Origin: Candidatus Parvarchaeota archaeon
GTDB taxonomy: Archaea; Nanobdellota; Nanobdellia; WJKC01
Reading direction: 5' to 3'
Assembly (NCBI GenBank): GCA_030615175.1
Contig: JAUWZX010000005.1
Location: forward strand, 1 to 41,811
DNA: 41,811 nucleotides
The notes below the pieces were generated by a model. That model had not been told where the DNA came from and ran no database searches. It saw only the letters and a program-made list of their open reading frames with translations. Position 1 is the stretch's first letter, and each line of letters begins with the position of its first letter. The position numbers were made by a program, and so were the translations under genes. Below, one piece after another: positions 6,774-14,700 of the stretch.

Positions 6774-8378
6774 TTACAGGTATTCTGTCATTTTTTCGAG
6801 CATTTCCCTGCCTCTCGGCTCTTCCTTGAATTCAGGGATTACTGTATAAGAGTAAGAGTAATCTGGCGGAAACCATTCCTCACTTATTTTACTAAGAACG
6901 TTATGCTGGTACTGCTTGTCCTTGACTTTATTAATCACTAAGTGTTTAGGCAAGCTAATATCATAATCCCATAACGCGAAAGGATTAATATCCCTAACAG
7001 ACAATTCTACTTCAAGACTATTCGTCTCCCTTAAAGCAGTCATTGTTGGCTGCAAGACTGGAACAGTCATGAACTCATCAGAAAGCATTTCTAAAGAAGA
7101 GTACTCGTACGCTTCACGCCTGTTCTTTAAGAAATTCATCAAATTCTTTGAACGCTCTGAGAACCTGCCTCTAAGCTTTAATTGAAGCAAGTCAAGCTTG
7201 AACATTCCTTCCTGCATGAAATCATAATCCTCCCTTCCAGTGTCCATATTCTTCTTAATATTACCGCTTGGAGGGGCATCAATTATTAAGCAATCCTTAT
7301 CCTTGTTCACTTCCTTCATTGCGCAGTAAAAAGATATGCCAGGAATACTGTCCAAATACTTATCCTCCTTGTAAACAAGGATTTTCAAGCCATTATACTC
7401 CTCAGTCTTGCTTAAGTCAAACCATGGACTGCCACCATCATATTCAGGGATTACGACTCCAAAGCAGTCGCTTAAACTGCTCTTAGCATCAGCACTAATA
7501 ACGTGAACGGTTTCACCTCTTAACGCCTTCTTCAACGCGTAAGCGCATGACATCGTTGTCTTGCCCTGCCCCCCTTTACCGCAAAACATTACCATCCTCT
7601 TATCAGGCAATTCGCCTGACTCTATTTCATACTCCTGAAATGACTCCACTAATTTCTCCGGAGGATTTAATAAATTAATCAATCCTTCACCCACAGGCTC
7701 GAATGACTGCTCGTATAATACTATTTTCTTAGCAGGATTTAATTCAGTGAAGCAGTCAACGTAATCAAGCCATGAATCCTTCTTAGCGTTATTAATTATT
7801 AAATACTCAAGCCCTGGTTGCAAATCCTTAACTAATGGCTCACTGAAGAACCGGTTAATTTTTTCAAGACTCAGGTCTTCAAGAGTGGTTACTGGAATGA
7901 TTTTAGCATTCCTGCTCTTAATTAATTCCCCTAATTCCTCATTATCACTAGCGTATGACAAGATTCTCTGAAGTCCTTCAAGACTGTCAGTGTCAATTAT
8001 CATTAAGCCGTCAAAACCCTTAATTATCTCCTTGCCAGCAAGTAATTCATACTCAGTGTAAACCCCATTATTAATTTTATCCCTTATCCTGTACGCTTTA
8101 CGGCCTGTTGGTTCTAATTCATTAATGTATAACTTACCGTTTAACTGCTTCTTTAAAACCCTGGTCCTGCGATTAGGCTTCAATTCCTTCCAGTAATTCA
8201 ACGCGTCGCGAACTGAATGGAACGGGTCAGCACTAATTATTAAAGTATTCTTCTCATCCTCGTATAAAGAGCGTAACACCCCTATTAATGTAGCAGCAGT
8301 AGTCTTGCCAACACCACCCTTGCCAGTAATAATGATTAACCCCTCATCCAATTCAACCAAATCATTAAGATAACTCAT
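6774..8378 (-). CDS. Tandem ArsA/Get3-like (SIMIBI) ATPase
   Basis: This 534-residue protein has two deviant Walker A motifs, GKGGVGKTT (about 19-27) and GKGGQGKTT (about 267-275), so it is an internal duplication of a MinD/ArsA/Get3-type nucleotide-binding domain. Each half also has ISAD after the next strand. The second half carries IIDAPPSGN (about 365-373), like the switch II of Get3. The matching place in the first half reads IIDTDSLEGL, so only the second half keeps a canonical switch. The start at 8378 is preferred over 8405, because a TATA-like box lies 24-33 nt upstream of it and the longer start would fall on that box. No arsenite genes are nearby, so a resistance pump role is unlikely. 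Partner and substrate are unknown. Confidence 0.85.
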   Translation of the reverse strand: MSYLNDLVELDEGLIIITGKGGVGKTTAATLIGVLRSLYEDEKNTLIISADPFHSVRDALNYWKELKPNRRTRVLKKQLNGKLYINELEPTGRKAYRIRDKINNGVYTEYELLAGKEIIKGFDGLMIIDTDSLEGLQRILSYASDNEELGELIKSRNAKIIPVTTLEDLSLEKINRFFSEPLVKDLQPGLEYLIINNAKKDSWLDYVDCFTELNPAKKIVLYEQSFEPVGEGLINLLNPPEKLVESFQEYEIESGELPDKRMVMFCGKGGQGKTTMSCAYALKKALRGETVHVISADAKSSLSDCFGVVIPEYDGGSPWFDLSKTEEYNGLKILVYKEDKYLDSIPGISFYCAMKEVNKDKDCLIIDAPPSGNIKKNMDTGREDYDFMQEGMFKLDLLQLKLRGRFSERSKNLMNFLKNRREAYEYSSLEMLSDEFMTVPVLQPTMTALRETNSLEVELSVRDINPFALWDYDISLPKHLVINKVKDKQYQHNVLSKISEEWFPPDYSYSYTVIPEFKEEPRGREMLEKMTEYL

Positions 8379-8401
8379 AATAAATAAAGAATTATGAAAA
8401 C

Positions 8402-8411
8402 CCATTTAAAA
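8402..8411 (-). promoter_or_regulatory. TATA-like box of the tandem ATPase gene
   Basis: The minus strand reads tttttaaatg, about 29 nt upstream of the start at 8378. This indicates a leaderless message and supports the shorter start. Confidence 0.5.
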
Positions 8412-8440
8412 ACCTTTAGGAACCCAAAAATAAAGAAAAA

Positions 8441-8499
8441 AATAAGAAAAAAAGAAATAATAATTAGTAACTAGTTCTTTCCTCTAACTTCTCGAAGTC
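8441..8499. repeat. Direct repeat copy A (gene 3' end plus T-rich terminator)
   Basis: This stretch matches 10941-10998 with one substitution and a one-base length change in an A run. It covers the last eight codons (KLEERTSY plus stop) of the metallopeptidase-like gene and the AT-rich region behind it. Confidence 0.85.
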
Positions 8500-9606
8500 A
8501 TAAAGTTCTTTTAACTTTTTAAGTGTTAATGGTTTGTTTCCTTTTTTTAACTCCAATGCGTTTCGACGATATGATAGTGAGTAAGATAACGCAATCTTCT
8601 TTTGCCTTTCATCATCTAATTTTTCATGGTACTCTTTTTGTTCCTTGCTTTTGCTTAAATTATAATAAACTGCTTTTTCAGTTATTGGCACACTTAATGC
8701 ACGATTCTTCAAATTTGTTAAGTAATCTTTACTGCCATGAATTAGTTCACCAGTAAATAATGCATCAGTAACACCAACATCAAGGTTTTTAATCACCATT
8801 TCAATTTCATCCTCTTTTACAGCGTAAACATCAAGCCATCCATTAAAAAAGTTATAACTTTCTTGGTCAACAATGAATAAATCAATATCACTCTCTGGTT
8901 TTTGAGAACCATAGAGAAGCACTAATTGCAAGTCATCAAACTTTTTTCCATAAATTTTGTTTAAGATTTCTAGTAAAACATTCTTATCATAATGTTTAGG
9001 CAAACCTAAATCAAAAAGCAAGGCGTGAGGGGTTAAAGTCTTAGAATAACTAATAAATTCCTTAACCAAGCTAATATTATTTTGATATTCTTTACCAAAT
9101 CTTCTGAGATACACTTCTTGCTTTTCCCAGAAAGCATCTTCACTCAAAAATTCCTTTGCCAAGAGCCATTCTAACCACATAGCAAATCCTTCCTGTAAAT
9201 TAAGGTTCTCATCATAAGATTGAACAATATTTTTGTAAACAGGATTGTCTTCTCTAAATGATTTAAGTTCCTTAATTGGAATCTGTTTGTCTTGGAAGTT
9301 TTTCTTTTCTTCTTCATAAAGAATCTGCTCTAAATCATGAAGTTCTCTTCCTTTTGAATGATTCTCTGCGAATAAGCCATGACCAAAGAACTCGTGTAAA
9401 AAATTTAAAGTTAAGAATTCAGAATCTTGATTTAAATGGGCTTGAAAAGAGCGTGGCAGGTAAAAAGAATCTATTGAATGGTCTTGCCCAATGCTTAAAC
9501 AGAACTCTTGCCAATTACTGTGAAGAAAGTAAGAAGACTTACTAACTGAAAGAGAAAACTTTTCTTGCAAATACTCATTAATTCTCAAATCTAGTTCTTC
9601 TACCAT
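8464..9606 (-). CDS. Metallopeptidase-like domain fused to a nucleotidyltransferase domain
   Basis: This 380-residue protein has two parts. The first (about 1-200) contains HEFFGH (His71, Glu72, His76), an HExxxH zinc motif like that of dipeptidyl peptidase III. It is followed by NLQEGFAMWLEW, whose Glu139 could be the third ligand. The second (about 205-380) carries LLYGSQKPESDIDLFIV: Gly-Ser at 233-234, Asp240 and Asp242. WLDVYAV then offers a third carboxylate (Asp259), so it has the full GS...DxD...D set of a minimal nucleotidyltransferase of the polymerase-beta superfamily. The fusion is unfamiliar to me. The last eight codons are shared with the gene at 10963, see the direct repeats. 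A TATA-like box at about 9630-9639 predicts a leaderless message. A toxin, phage-defence or peptide-modifying role is speculation. Confidence 0.7.
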   Translation of the reverse strand: MVEELDLRINEYLQEKFSLSVSKSSYFLHSNWQEFCLSIGQDHSIDSFYLPRSFQAHLNQDSEFLTLNFLHEFFGHGLFAENHSKGRELHDLEQILYEEEKKNFQDKQIPIKELKSFREDNPVYKNIVQSYDENLNLQEGFAMWLEWLLAKEFLSEDAFWEKQEVYLRRFGKEYQNNISLVKEFISYSKTLTPHALLFDLGLPKHYDKNVLLEILNKIYGKKFDDLQLVLLYGSQKPESDIDLFIVDQESYNFFNGWLDVYAVKEDEIEMVIKNLDVGVTDALFTGELIHGSKDYLTNLKNRALSVPITEKAVYYNLSKSKEQKEYHEKLDDERQKKIALSYSLSYRRNALELKKGNKPLTLKKLKELYDFEKLEERTSY

Positions 9607-9629
9607 GATTAAAGAAAAATAAAGAAGGT

Positions 9630-9639
9630 TTTATTTAAA
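9630..9639 (-). promoter_or_regulatory. TATA-like box of the metallopeptidase-nucleotidyltransferase gene
   Basis: tttatttaaa on the plus strand is centred about 28 nt upstream of the ATG at 9606, the usual spacing for leaderless archaeal genes. Confidence 0.5.
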
Positions 9640-9648
9640 CATTTCCTC

Positions 9649-10128
9649 TTAATTACCCATTTTACTTAATTGAGCATAATATTTTTCTGTTTCTTGTTCA
9701 AAATATTCTTTTATTTCATGAGTTGCTTTTTCAAGTTTATCACATACTCCTGCCATTTCAGTTTCCCCAAGCTCCTCAAATAACTTCTGAGCATAACTTA
9801 TTTTAATTTCAGAATCTAAAGAAAGTCGCCCTACTTCATTATCAACCTGATGTAATAACCTTGCTGCTAATTCCTTTTTTAATTTATCAACTTCCTCGTT
9901 CTTTACTCCTTTCTTGTTCAGCTTTTCAATTAATTTTCCTAATAAAAGAGCTATTTCTTTTGTTCTTCCACCAATTAATTCCCCTATCCTTTCCTTAACA
10001 TTTTTACTATTCAGACTTCTGTCCTCTAATCCTAAAACAAGTTTATTCAATTCTTTATTTATTAATTTAAAGATTTTCTTATCAACTTCAGCTTTCATTT
10101 CAAGCAAAGCATCTTGTTCTTCTTTCAT
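9649..10128 (-). CDS. Helical, probable coiled-coil protein
   Basis: This 159-residue protein is almost entirely charged and helical (for example KKIFKLINKELNKLVLGLED, KLIEKLNKKGVKNEEV and EIKEYFEQETEKYYAQ), with heptad-like hydrophobic spacing. It has no signal peptide, membrane span or recognisable catalytic motif. It lies 42 bp upstream of the metallopeptidase-nucleotidyltransferase gene on the same strand and may be its partner. No family is recognised. Confidence 0.6.
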   Translation of the reverse strand: MKEEQDALLEMKAEVDKKIFKLINKELNKLVLGLEDRSLNSKNVKERIGELIGGRTKEIALLLGKLIEKLNKKGVKNEEVDKLKKELAARLLHQVDNEVGRLSLDSEIKISYAQKLFEELGETEMAGVCDKLEKATHEIKEYFEQETEKYYAQLSKMGN

Positions 10129-10169
10129 TTTTCATCAAATCCTAAAAAATAACTTTCAATTATATAAAA

Positions 10170-10490
10170 TTACTGTTTGGATTTGAGAATCTCATCAATT
10201 GTATTGATTAATTTCTTTACTATTTTCTCCTTTCTCTCTCTTGAAAAATCAGGATGAGTAACATCCAATCCAAATTTTAAATCTGACACTCTTTTATCAA
10301 TTCTGACCAAGAGATTACTCCATTGATCATTTACTACAAGCCAATGCACTGTGGAATTTGACAGTTCTAAATCTGTAACAATGCCCTTCAAATAATCCTC
10401 ATATAACCCACGCAAAAACAATAAGAATGGCTTAAAAACTTTCTCAGCATCCTGCCCAATAAACTCACTTAAAGCTTTTTCATCATACAT
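10170..10490 (-). CDS. Hypothetical helical protein, 106 residues
   Basis: The start at 10490 (MYDEKALSEFIGQDAEKVF) is chosen over 10538, because GAGGTGG lies about seven bases upstream and the longer version would add only a Phe/Lys-rich leader translated from an AT-rich promoter. The protein is soluble and mostly helical, ending in EKIVKKLINTIDEILKSKQ. It sits 41 bp upstream of the coiled-coil gene, within the block bracketed by the direct repeats. No family is recognised. Confidence 0.6.
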   Translation of the reverse strand: MYDEKALSEFIGQDAEKVFKPFLLFLRGLYEDYLKGIVTDLELSNSTVHWLVVNDQWSNLLVRIDKRVSDLKFGLDVTHPDFSRERKEKIVKKLINTIDEILKSKQ

Positions 10491-10550
10491 GTTATTCCAC
10501 CTCTTTTTAAAATAAATAAAAAGAAAGAATATAAACATTTATCTTTCTTC

Positions 10551-10847
10551 TTATTCTTCCTTTAAATACTTTAAATACTTTAAAATCTTGGTTTCCATTC
10601 TGCCAGGACCCCTATCATGGTGTATATATGTATTTGCTATTTGGTCTAAGTCTTCTCTCAGTATTACTGTGTTTGGAGTAGTGTTCTCATTAATTCTTAA
10701 CCCACCATCTAGATAAAGATCTATTGGTTTTATTTTAAAAGGCTTGATTGGTCCTGTGTATAAAGCAGTTGCTCCAACAATGTATAAGTCTATCCTCTGG
10801 CATGTCTCTGTACTTTCTAAGATTTGTTCCAATAATTGGCTTCCCAT
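10551..10847 (-). CDS. Hypothetical protein, possibly nucleotidyltransferase-like
   Basis: This 98-residue protein contains IDLYIVGATALYTG followed by KIKPIDLYLDGGL. The pattern recalls the VGGTAL...KDIDLYL core of AbiEii/DUF6036-like nucleotidyltransferase-fold proteins. However, the GS/DxD catalytic signature is incomplete, and the protein is shorter than those families. GGTGA upstream of the ATG may be the ribosome-binding site. The link to a nucleotidyltransferase fold is a weak inference, made more interesting by the true nucleotidyltransferase domain three genes downstream. Confidence 0.5.
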   Translation of the reverse strand: MGSQLLEQILESTETCQRIDLYIVGATALYTGPIKPFKIKPIDLYLDGGLRINENTTPNTVILREDLDQIANTYIHHDRGPGRMETKILKYLKYLKEE

Positions 10848-10940
10848 TTTTTAATTCACCAATGTATTATTCATTATTGAAATTTAAATAATTTACTGAT
10901 TATTAAAAGTTCATTCTATGTAAAGAAAAAAGTAAAAAAA

Positions 10941-10998
10941 TAAGAAAAAAAAGAAATAATAATTAGTAACTAGTTCTTTCCTCTAACTTCTTGAAGTC
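10941..10998. repeat. Direct repeat copy B (gene 3' end plus T-rich terminator)
   Basis: Second copy of the sequence at 8441-8499. It covers the last codons (KLEERTSY plus stop) of the 241-residue gene and its AT-rich downstream region. The two copies bracket four genes. Confidence 0.85.
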
Positions 10999-11688
10999 GT
11001 CACTATTCATGGATTTAATGCCTGCACGCTTAGACTTGTAGTAGTCAAGGAATTCTAAGCCGAGTTCCACGCCAAGAATCGTTGCAATACCAGCATAAGT
11101 TAAAGCCGTCAAAGCAGTAATCCCCTGCGAAACAGCGGGCTCAAGGTCTGTAGATGACACACCCCCAAACTGAGAGTATTCTATTAAATTGTAGGTTCCC
11201 ACATCAGGTTCTATTACGTATGGCATGTTACTTAATCCAATGTTGGCATTTATTAATTGCCCAAGACCCATTCCAGCCCCAATTCTCCTGCCAGTCTTAA
11301 TAGCGCCTTTCAAATGCTCATTATTGAATTTATACATTGCTGCGCCATGCAAAATCCCACCAATAATCTCAGCCCACAACAAAGTCTGAAAACCAAGATT
11401 ACCACCATTAACGTATAATTGCGGAACAGCACTGAAATCCATCTCATTAATTAATTCCCACTGCTGTGTTCCCTCATTCCAAAATATATCTTCAGAAGTC
11501 CATGTCCAATCAGTTATTTTAGTGCCTAACTGTTGTATATCCTCCGCACCTGACTTCTCAAACTGTTCAACAATTAAATTCAATCCCTGCCTTGTGTAAT
11601 CAATAGTGTTCCTTGCAACCTCTTCTGCTACAATTCCTGCACCAGCACTAACTCCATTCCAAACCGCCTTCTTTTTATTGAATTTCAT
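10963..11688 (-). CDS. Hypothetical protein with weakly hydrophobic segments
   Basis: This 241-residue protein begins MKFNKKKAVWNGVSAGAGIV. It has Gly/Ala-rich hydrophobic stretches (LLWAEIIGGILHGAAMY; GITALTALTYAGIATILGV), compatible with two or three membrane segments or a pore-like helical bundle. It follows the 1574-residue secreted protein at the end of the pilin operon, but has its own TATA-like box (11711-11720) and so a probable leaderless message. Its last eight residues are shared with the metallopeptidase-nucleotidyltransferase protein. Family unknown. Confidence 0.6.
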   Translation of the reverse strand: MKFNKKKAVWNGVSAGAGIVAEEVARNTIDYTRQGLNLIVEQFEKSGAEDIQQLGTKITDWTWTSEDIFWNEGTQQWELINEMDFSAVPQLYVNGGNLGFQTLLWAEIIGGILHGAAMYKFNNEHLKGAIKTGRRIGAGMGLGQLINANIGLSNMPYVIEPDVGTYNLIEYSQFGGVSSTDLEPAVSQGITALTALTYAGIATILGVELGLEFLDYYKSKRAGIKSMNSDDFKKLEERTSY

Positions 11689-11710
11689 AAACAGAAAATA
11701 TGAACCTCCC

Positions 11711-11720
11711 TTTATAAAGA
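11711..11720 (-). promoter_or_regulatory. TATA-like box of the 241-residue gene
   Basis: tttataaaga on the plus strand is about 27 nt upstream of the ATG at 11688 and lies in the gap after the large secreted-protein gene. Confidence 0.55.
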
Positions 11721-11741
11721 ATTATATACTGGAGAATATGA

Positions 11742-14700
11742 TTAACACACCCAAGACCCAGCAACAAATGCACAGCATTGCCCATCATGGCATACCTTAC
11801 CAGTATCACAAACAGTAGTATCATCTGCTATAGGTATATTACTACAGCTAGCAGCAGTACATGAATCAGTAGAACATATCACACCATCATCACAGGACTG
11901 CGTTGAGTAACTGCAAGCACTTCCTACAACAGGGCAGGAACCACTATAATAACGAGTTAAGCTAACACAATAAGAAGCACAATCACCAGCAACACAACAG
12001 GACGCGGTAGTGCCAAGACAAGAAACATCGCATACGCCGATTGCAGTGCAAACCTTACCAACAGCACAGGTCATGCCAAGACAATCAGCATCATCGCAGT
12101 CAAACAGGGAATCACCATCATTATCAACGAAATCACTGCAATCAATCTCCACCTTATCAAGCATATAGCACTTCCAGCCATCAACAGAATAACCATCACA
12201 ATAATCGTCAGCGCAGTCAATAAAGGTATCACAATCATCATCAACACCATTAACGCAGTTCTCAGAAGCAGGCGACAGCCAATCAACAAGAGAGAAATCA
12301 TCAATCAAAATCTTATCATAATAATCACTAATGAAAACACGCAACTTATAATCAGACTCAGGAGTCAATACCTCAACACAATTACTGATTAACTGAACAC
12401 CAGGCACAAGAGAAGGCATGACTTCAAAACTACTGCTGCAAACAACACTGCCATCAGAATCAAGGATTTGATAACCAGTCACTTCATCATACAAACCATT
12501 AAAATCATAAGGATAATACACTTCATTAGGCGAAGCAAACAAACTATACATACTGCCATCAACAGGAGGGCTGCCATCAGCCTGCTGAGGGCACGCTAAT
12601 AACTCAAACTTACCAGCAGGAGAAGTATTATCCAACCTGATGTCAGCCCTGCCGGCAAGCGCTACAACAGAATTAAAAGAATAACAATTCTCATACTCAA
12701 TAACCCCGGCACGCGTGCAGATATCAAAAGAATAAGGACGCGGAAAACCATGATTACAGTCAGGCAAATGACAAAAGACTTCCTGAGAAATAAAATCCTT
12801 CTTCAATATTGGAAGCCCAATGCCGTCAGGCCCGGCAGTATTAGTACAGTAAACAGGCATGTCATCAATCCTGACAGTGAAATTAAAGTAATCATAAGGC
12901 TCGAAACGCAGCTCCCTCTGATTAAAGGAAACGTTAAACCAGTAATCCTCACCACAAAACAAAACCTTGCCAAACTGCGACTCATCATGAGCAGGGCTAA
13001 TCTCATCATAAAACTCATTAACCTTCAATGACTCGGAAGGCACAATCAAATCAGGAAATAACTGGTCAAGAACGGTGACAGGATTCACATCACCATACTC
13101 AAAACGCACAAGAGGAGCAGCACTGCTAAAATCCAAACCATCACACGCATAAGGAACAGTGAAGCCTGAAATCCTATTAATAACGCCGCTATTTATGAAT
13201 AAAATACTTGAATGATTGGAAAAAAAGTTAAAACCAGAAGGAGACAACCCTAACTCAGTGAAACGGAAATCACTATTAACTAACTCAGCAAAAAAGAACT
13301 TACCAGTATCATTACTGAACACGAAATCAGCCACTCCATTAAGGTTTAAGTCACCGGCAGCAAGAAAGCTGACTCCAGTCTCAGGAGAAGCATTAGTGAT
13401 ATCCAAAGGAATGAATCCTAAACGCCCATAATTACGGTAAACCCCTAATGACTCCTCGCCAGTCAAGCCAATAATATCAGAATCACCGTCACCATCATAA
13501 TCCAAAACTAAAAAATCACTAGCAGCGAAAACAGACTTCTCAGGGTAAACGAGCTCAGGAATTAAATCATAATCAAGCATGAACACCCCCTCACCCTCAA
13601 CGCCGTAAAATAATTCACCAGAACCGCCTAACGCGAGCATGGTCACCTCACCACTCGTAGGAATAACAATCTTGCCACCTAAACGAGGAGACTGATGCTC
13701 AAAAATAGTGACTCCTGACTCATTACCAGCAATTAATTCATCACCACTAGAATCCTCAACCAAGTCAGCGCCAAGAATAAAATCATAAGAATTAATCTCA
13801 GGAGGAATGTAAAACGCGCCCTTAGTGCTTAAATTAAGGAATTCAACATCAAAAGCACTAATCGAGTAAAGACCAACACCGTCAAGCACTACCAAATAAT
13901 CATCAACACCTGCAATGCCTGAAATACCAGAAGCAATCACGCCCGAAGCATCAAACTCACTGCCATCAACGAACACGGAATCACCTGAAACGTAAAAGAA
14001 TTCACCATCAAAACCTTCAATGCTCAAGAAATTAAATAAATCAGCATTAATGCCCGCTGACTCCTCTGCAGGACTGAATTCATCAAAAGAGCATGAAACA
14101 TCATTAACCAAGTAATAATAATTACTCGTCTGATAATCATTATCCACATCAACACTAATGTGAACATCACCATCAGGAATAAAGGAAAATTCATACCAGT
14201 CATTAGCAAGGTCATAACCAAGCTCTAAAGGATTAAAAACGAATTCATGCCATGAAATAATGTCATCACAAACAATAACACCCAAATCAACTCCTTCAAG
14301 ACTAACGCTTAAATCCACACTACCTGAATCAGTAAAGCATTCAGTCATTATTTGAGCAAACCCATAATCCTCACGAGTCACGTTCTCACCAACATTAAAA
14401 CTAATTGAAAAAACATCACCCGCCCCAAGCAGTAAATTAGACTCTGCCTGCCCGTCATCATCCCTGAACTGCGCTCCACGGCCAAAAGTGCTCAAGTAAA
14501 CAGGCACCACATTATCCTCATTGTAAGCATAAATAGTCAAGTCAACAAGCGTCTTAAGATCATACTTAACCCTTGACAAACGATTACTGTAAAAACTGCA
14601 GAACTCTCCTTCACCAGAATCACTGCACCACACATCCTCATTAATTAAGTTAGACCCGCGATTAACGCCTAAACTAAGACCATAACGACTTAATGAATAA

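Noticed and set aside
6774-8378. Partition protein ParA or nitrogenase-type NifH considered for the tandem P-loop protein
   Set aside because: Two P-loop halves in one chain and the DAPPSGN switch fit ArsA/Get3 better; no ParB-like partner or cysteine ligands.
10963-11688. 241-residue membrane-like protein considered as a prepilin peptidase
   Set aside because: No GxGD motif and no matching set of membrane spans.
12041-12304. Open frames on both strands within the end of the giant secreted protein, His/Gln-rich or Met/Leu-rich
   Set aside because: Shadow frames of repetitive Asp/Cys codons in the real gene; composition is unnatural.
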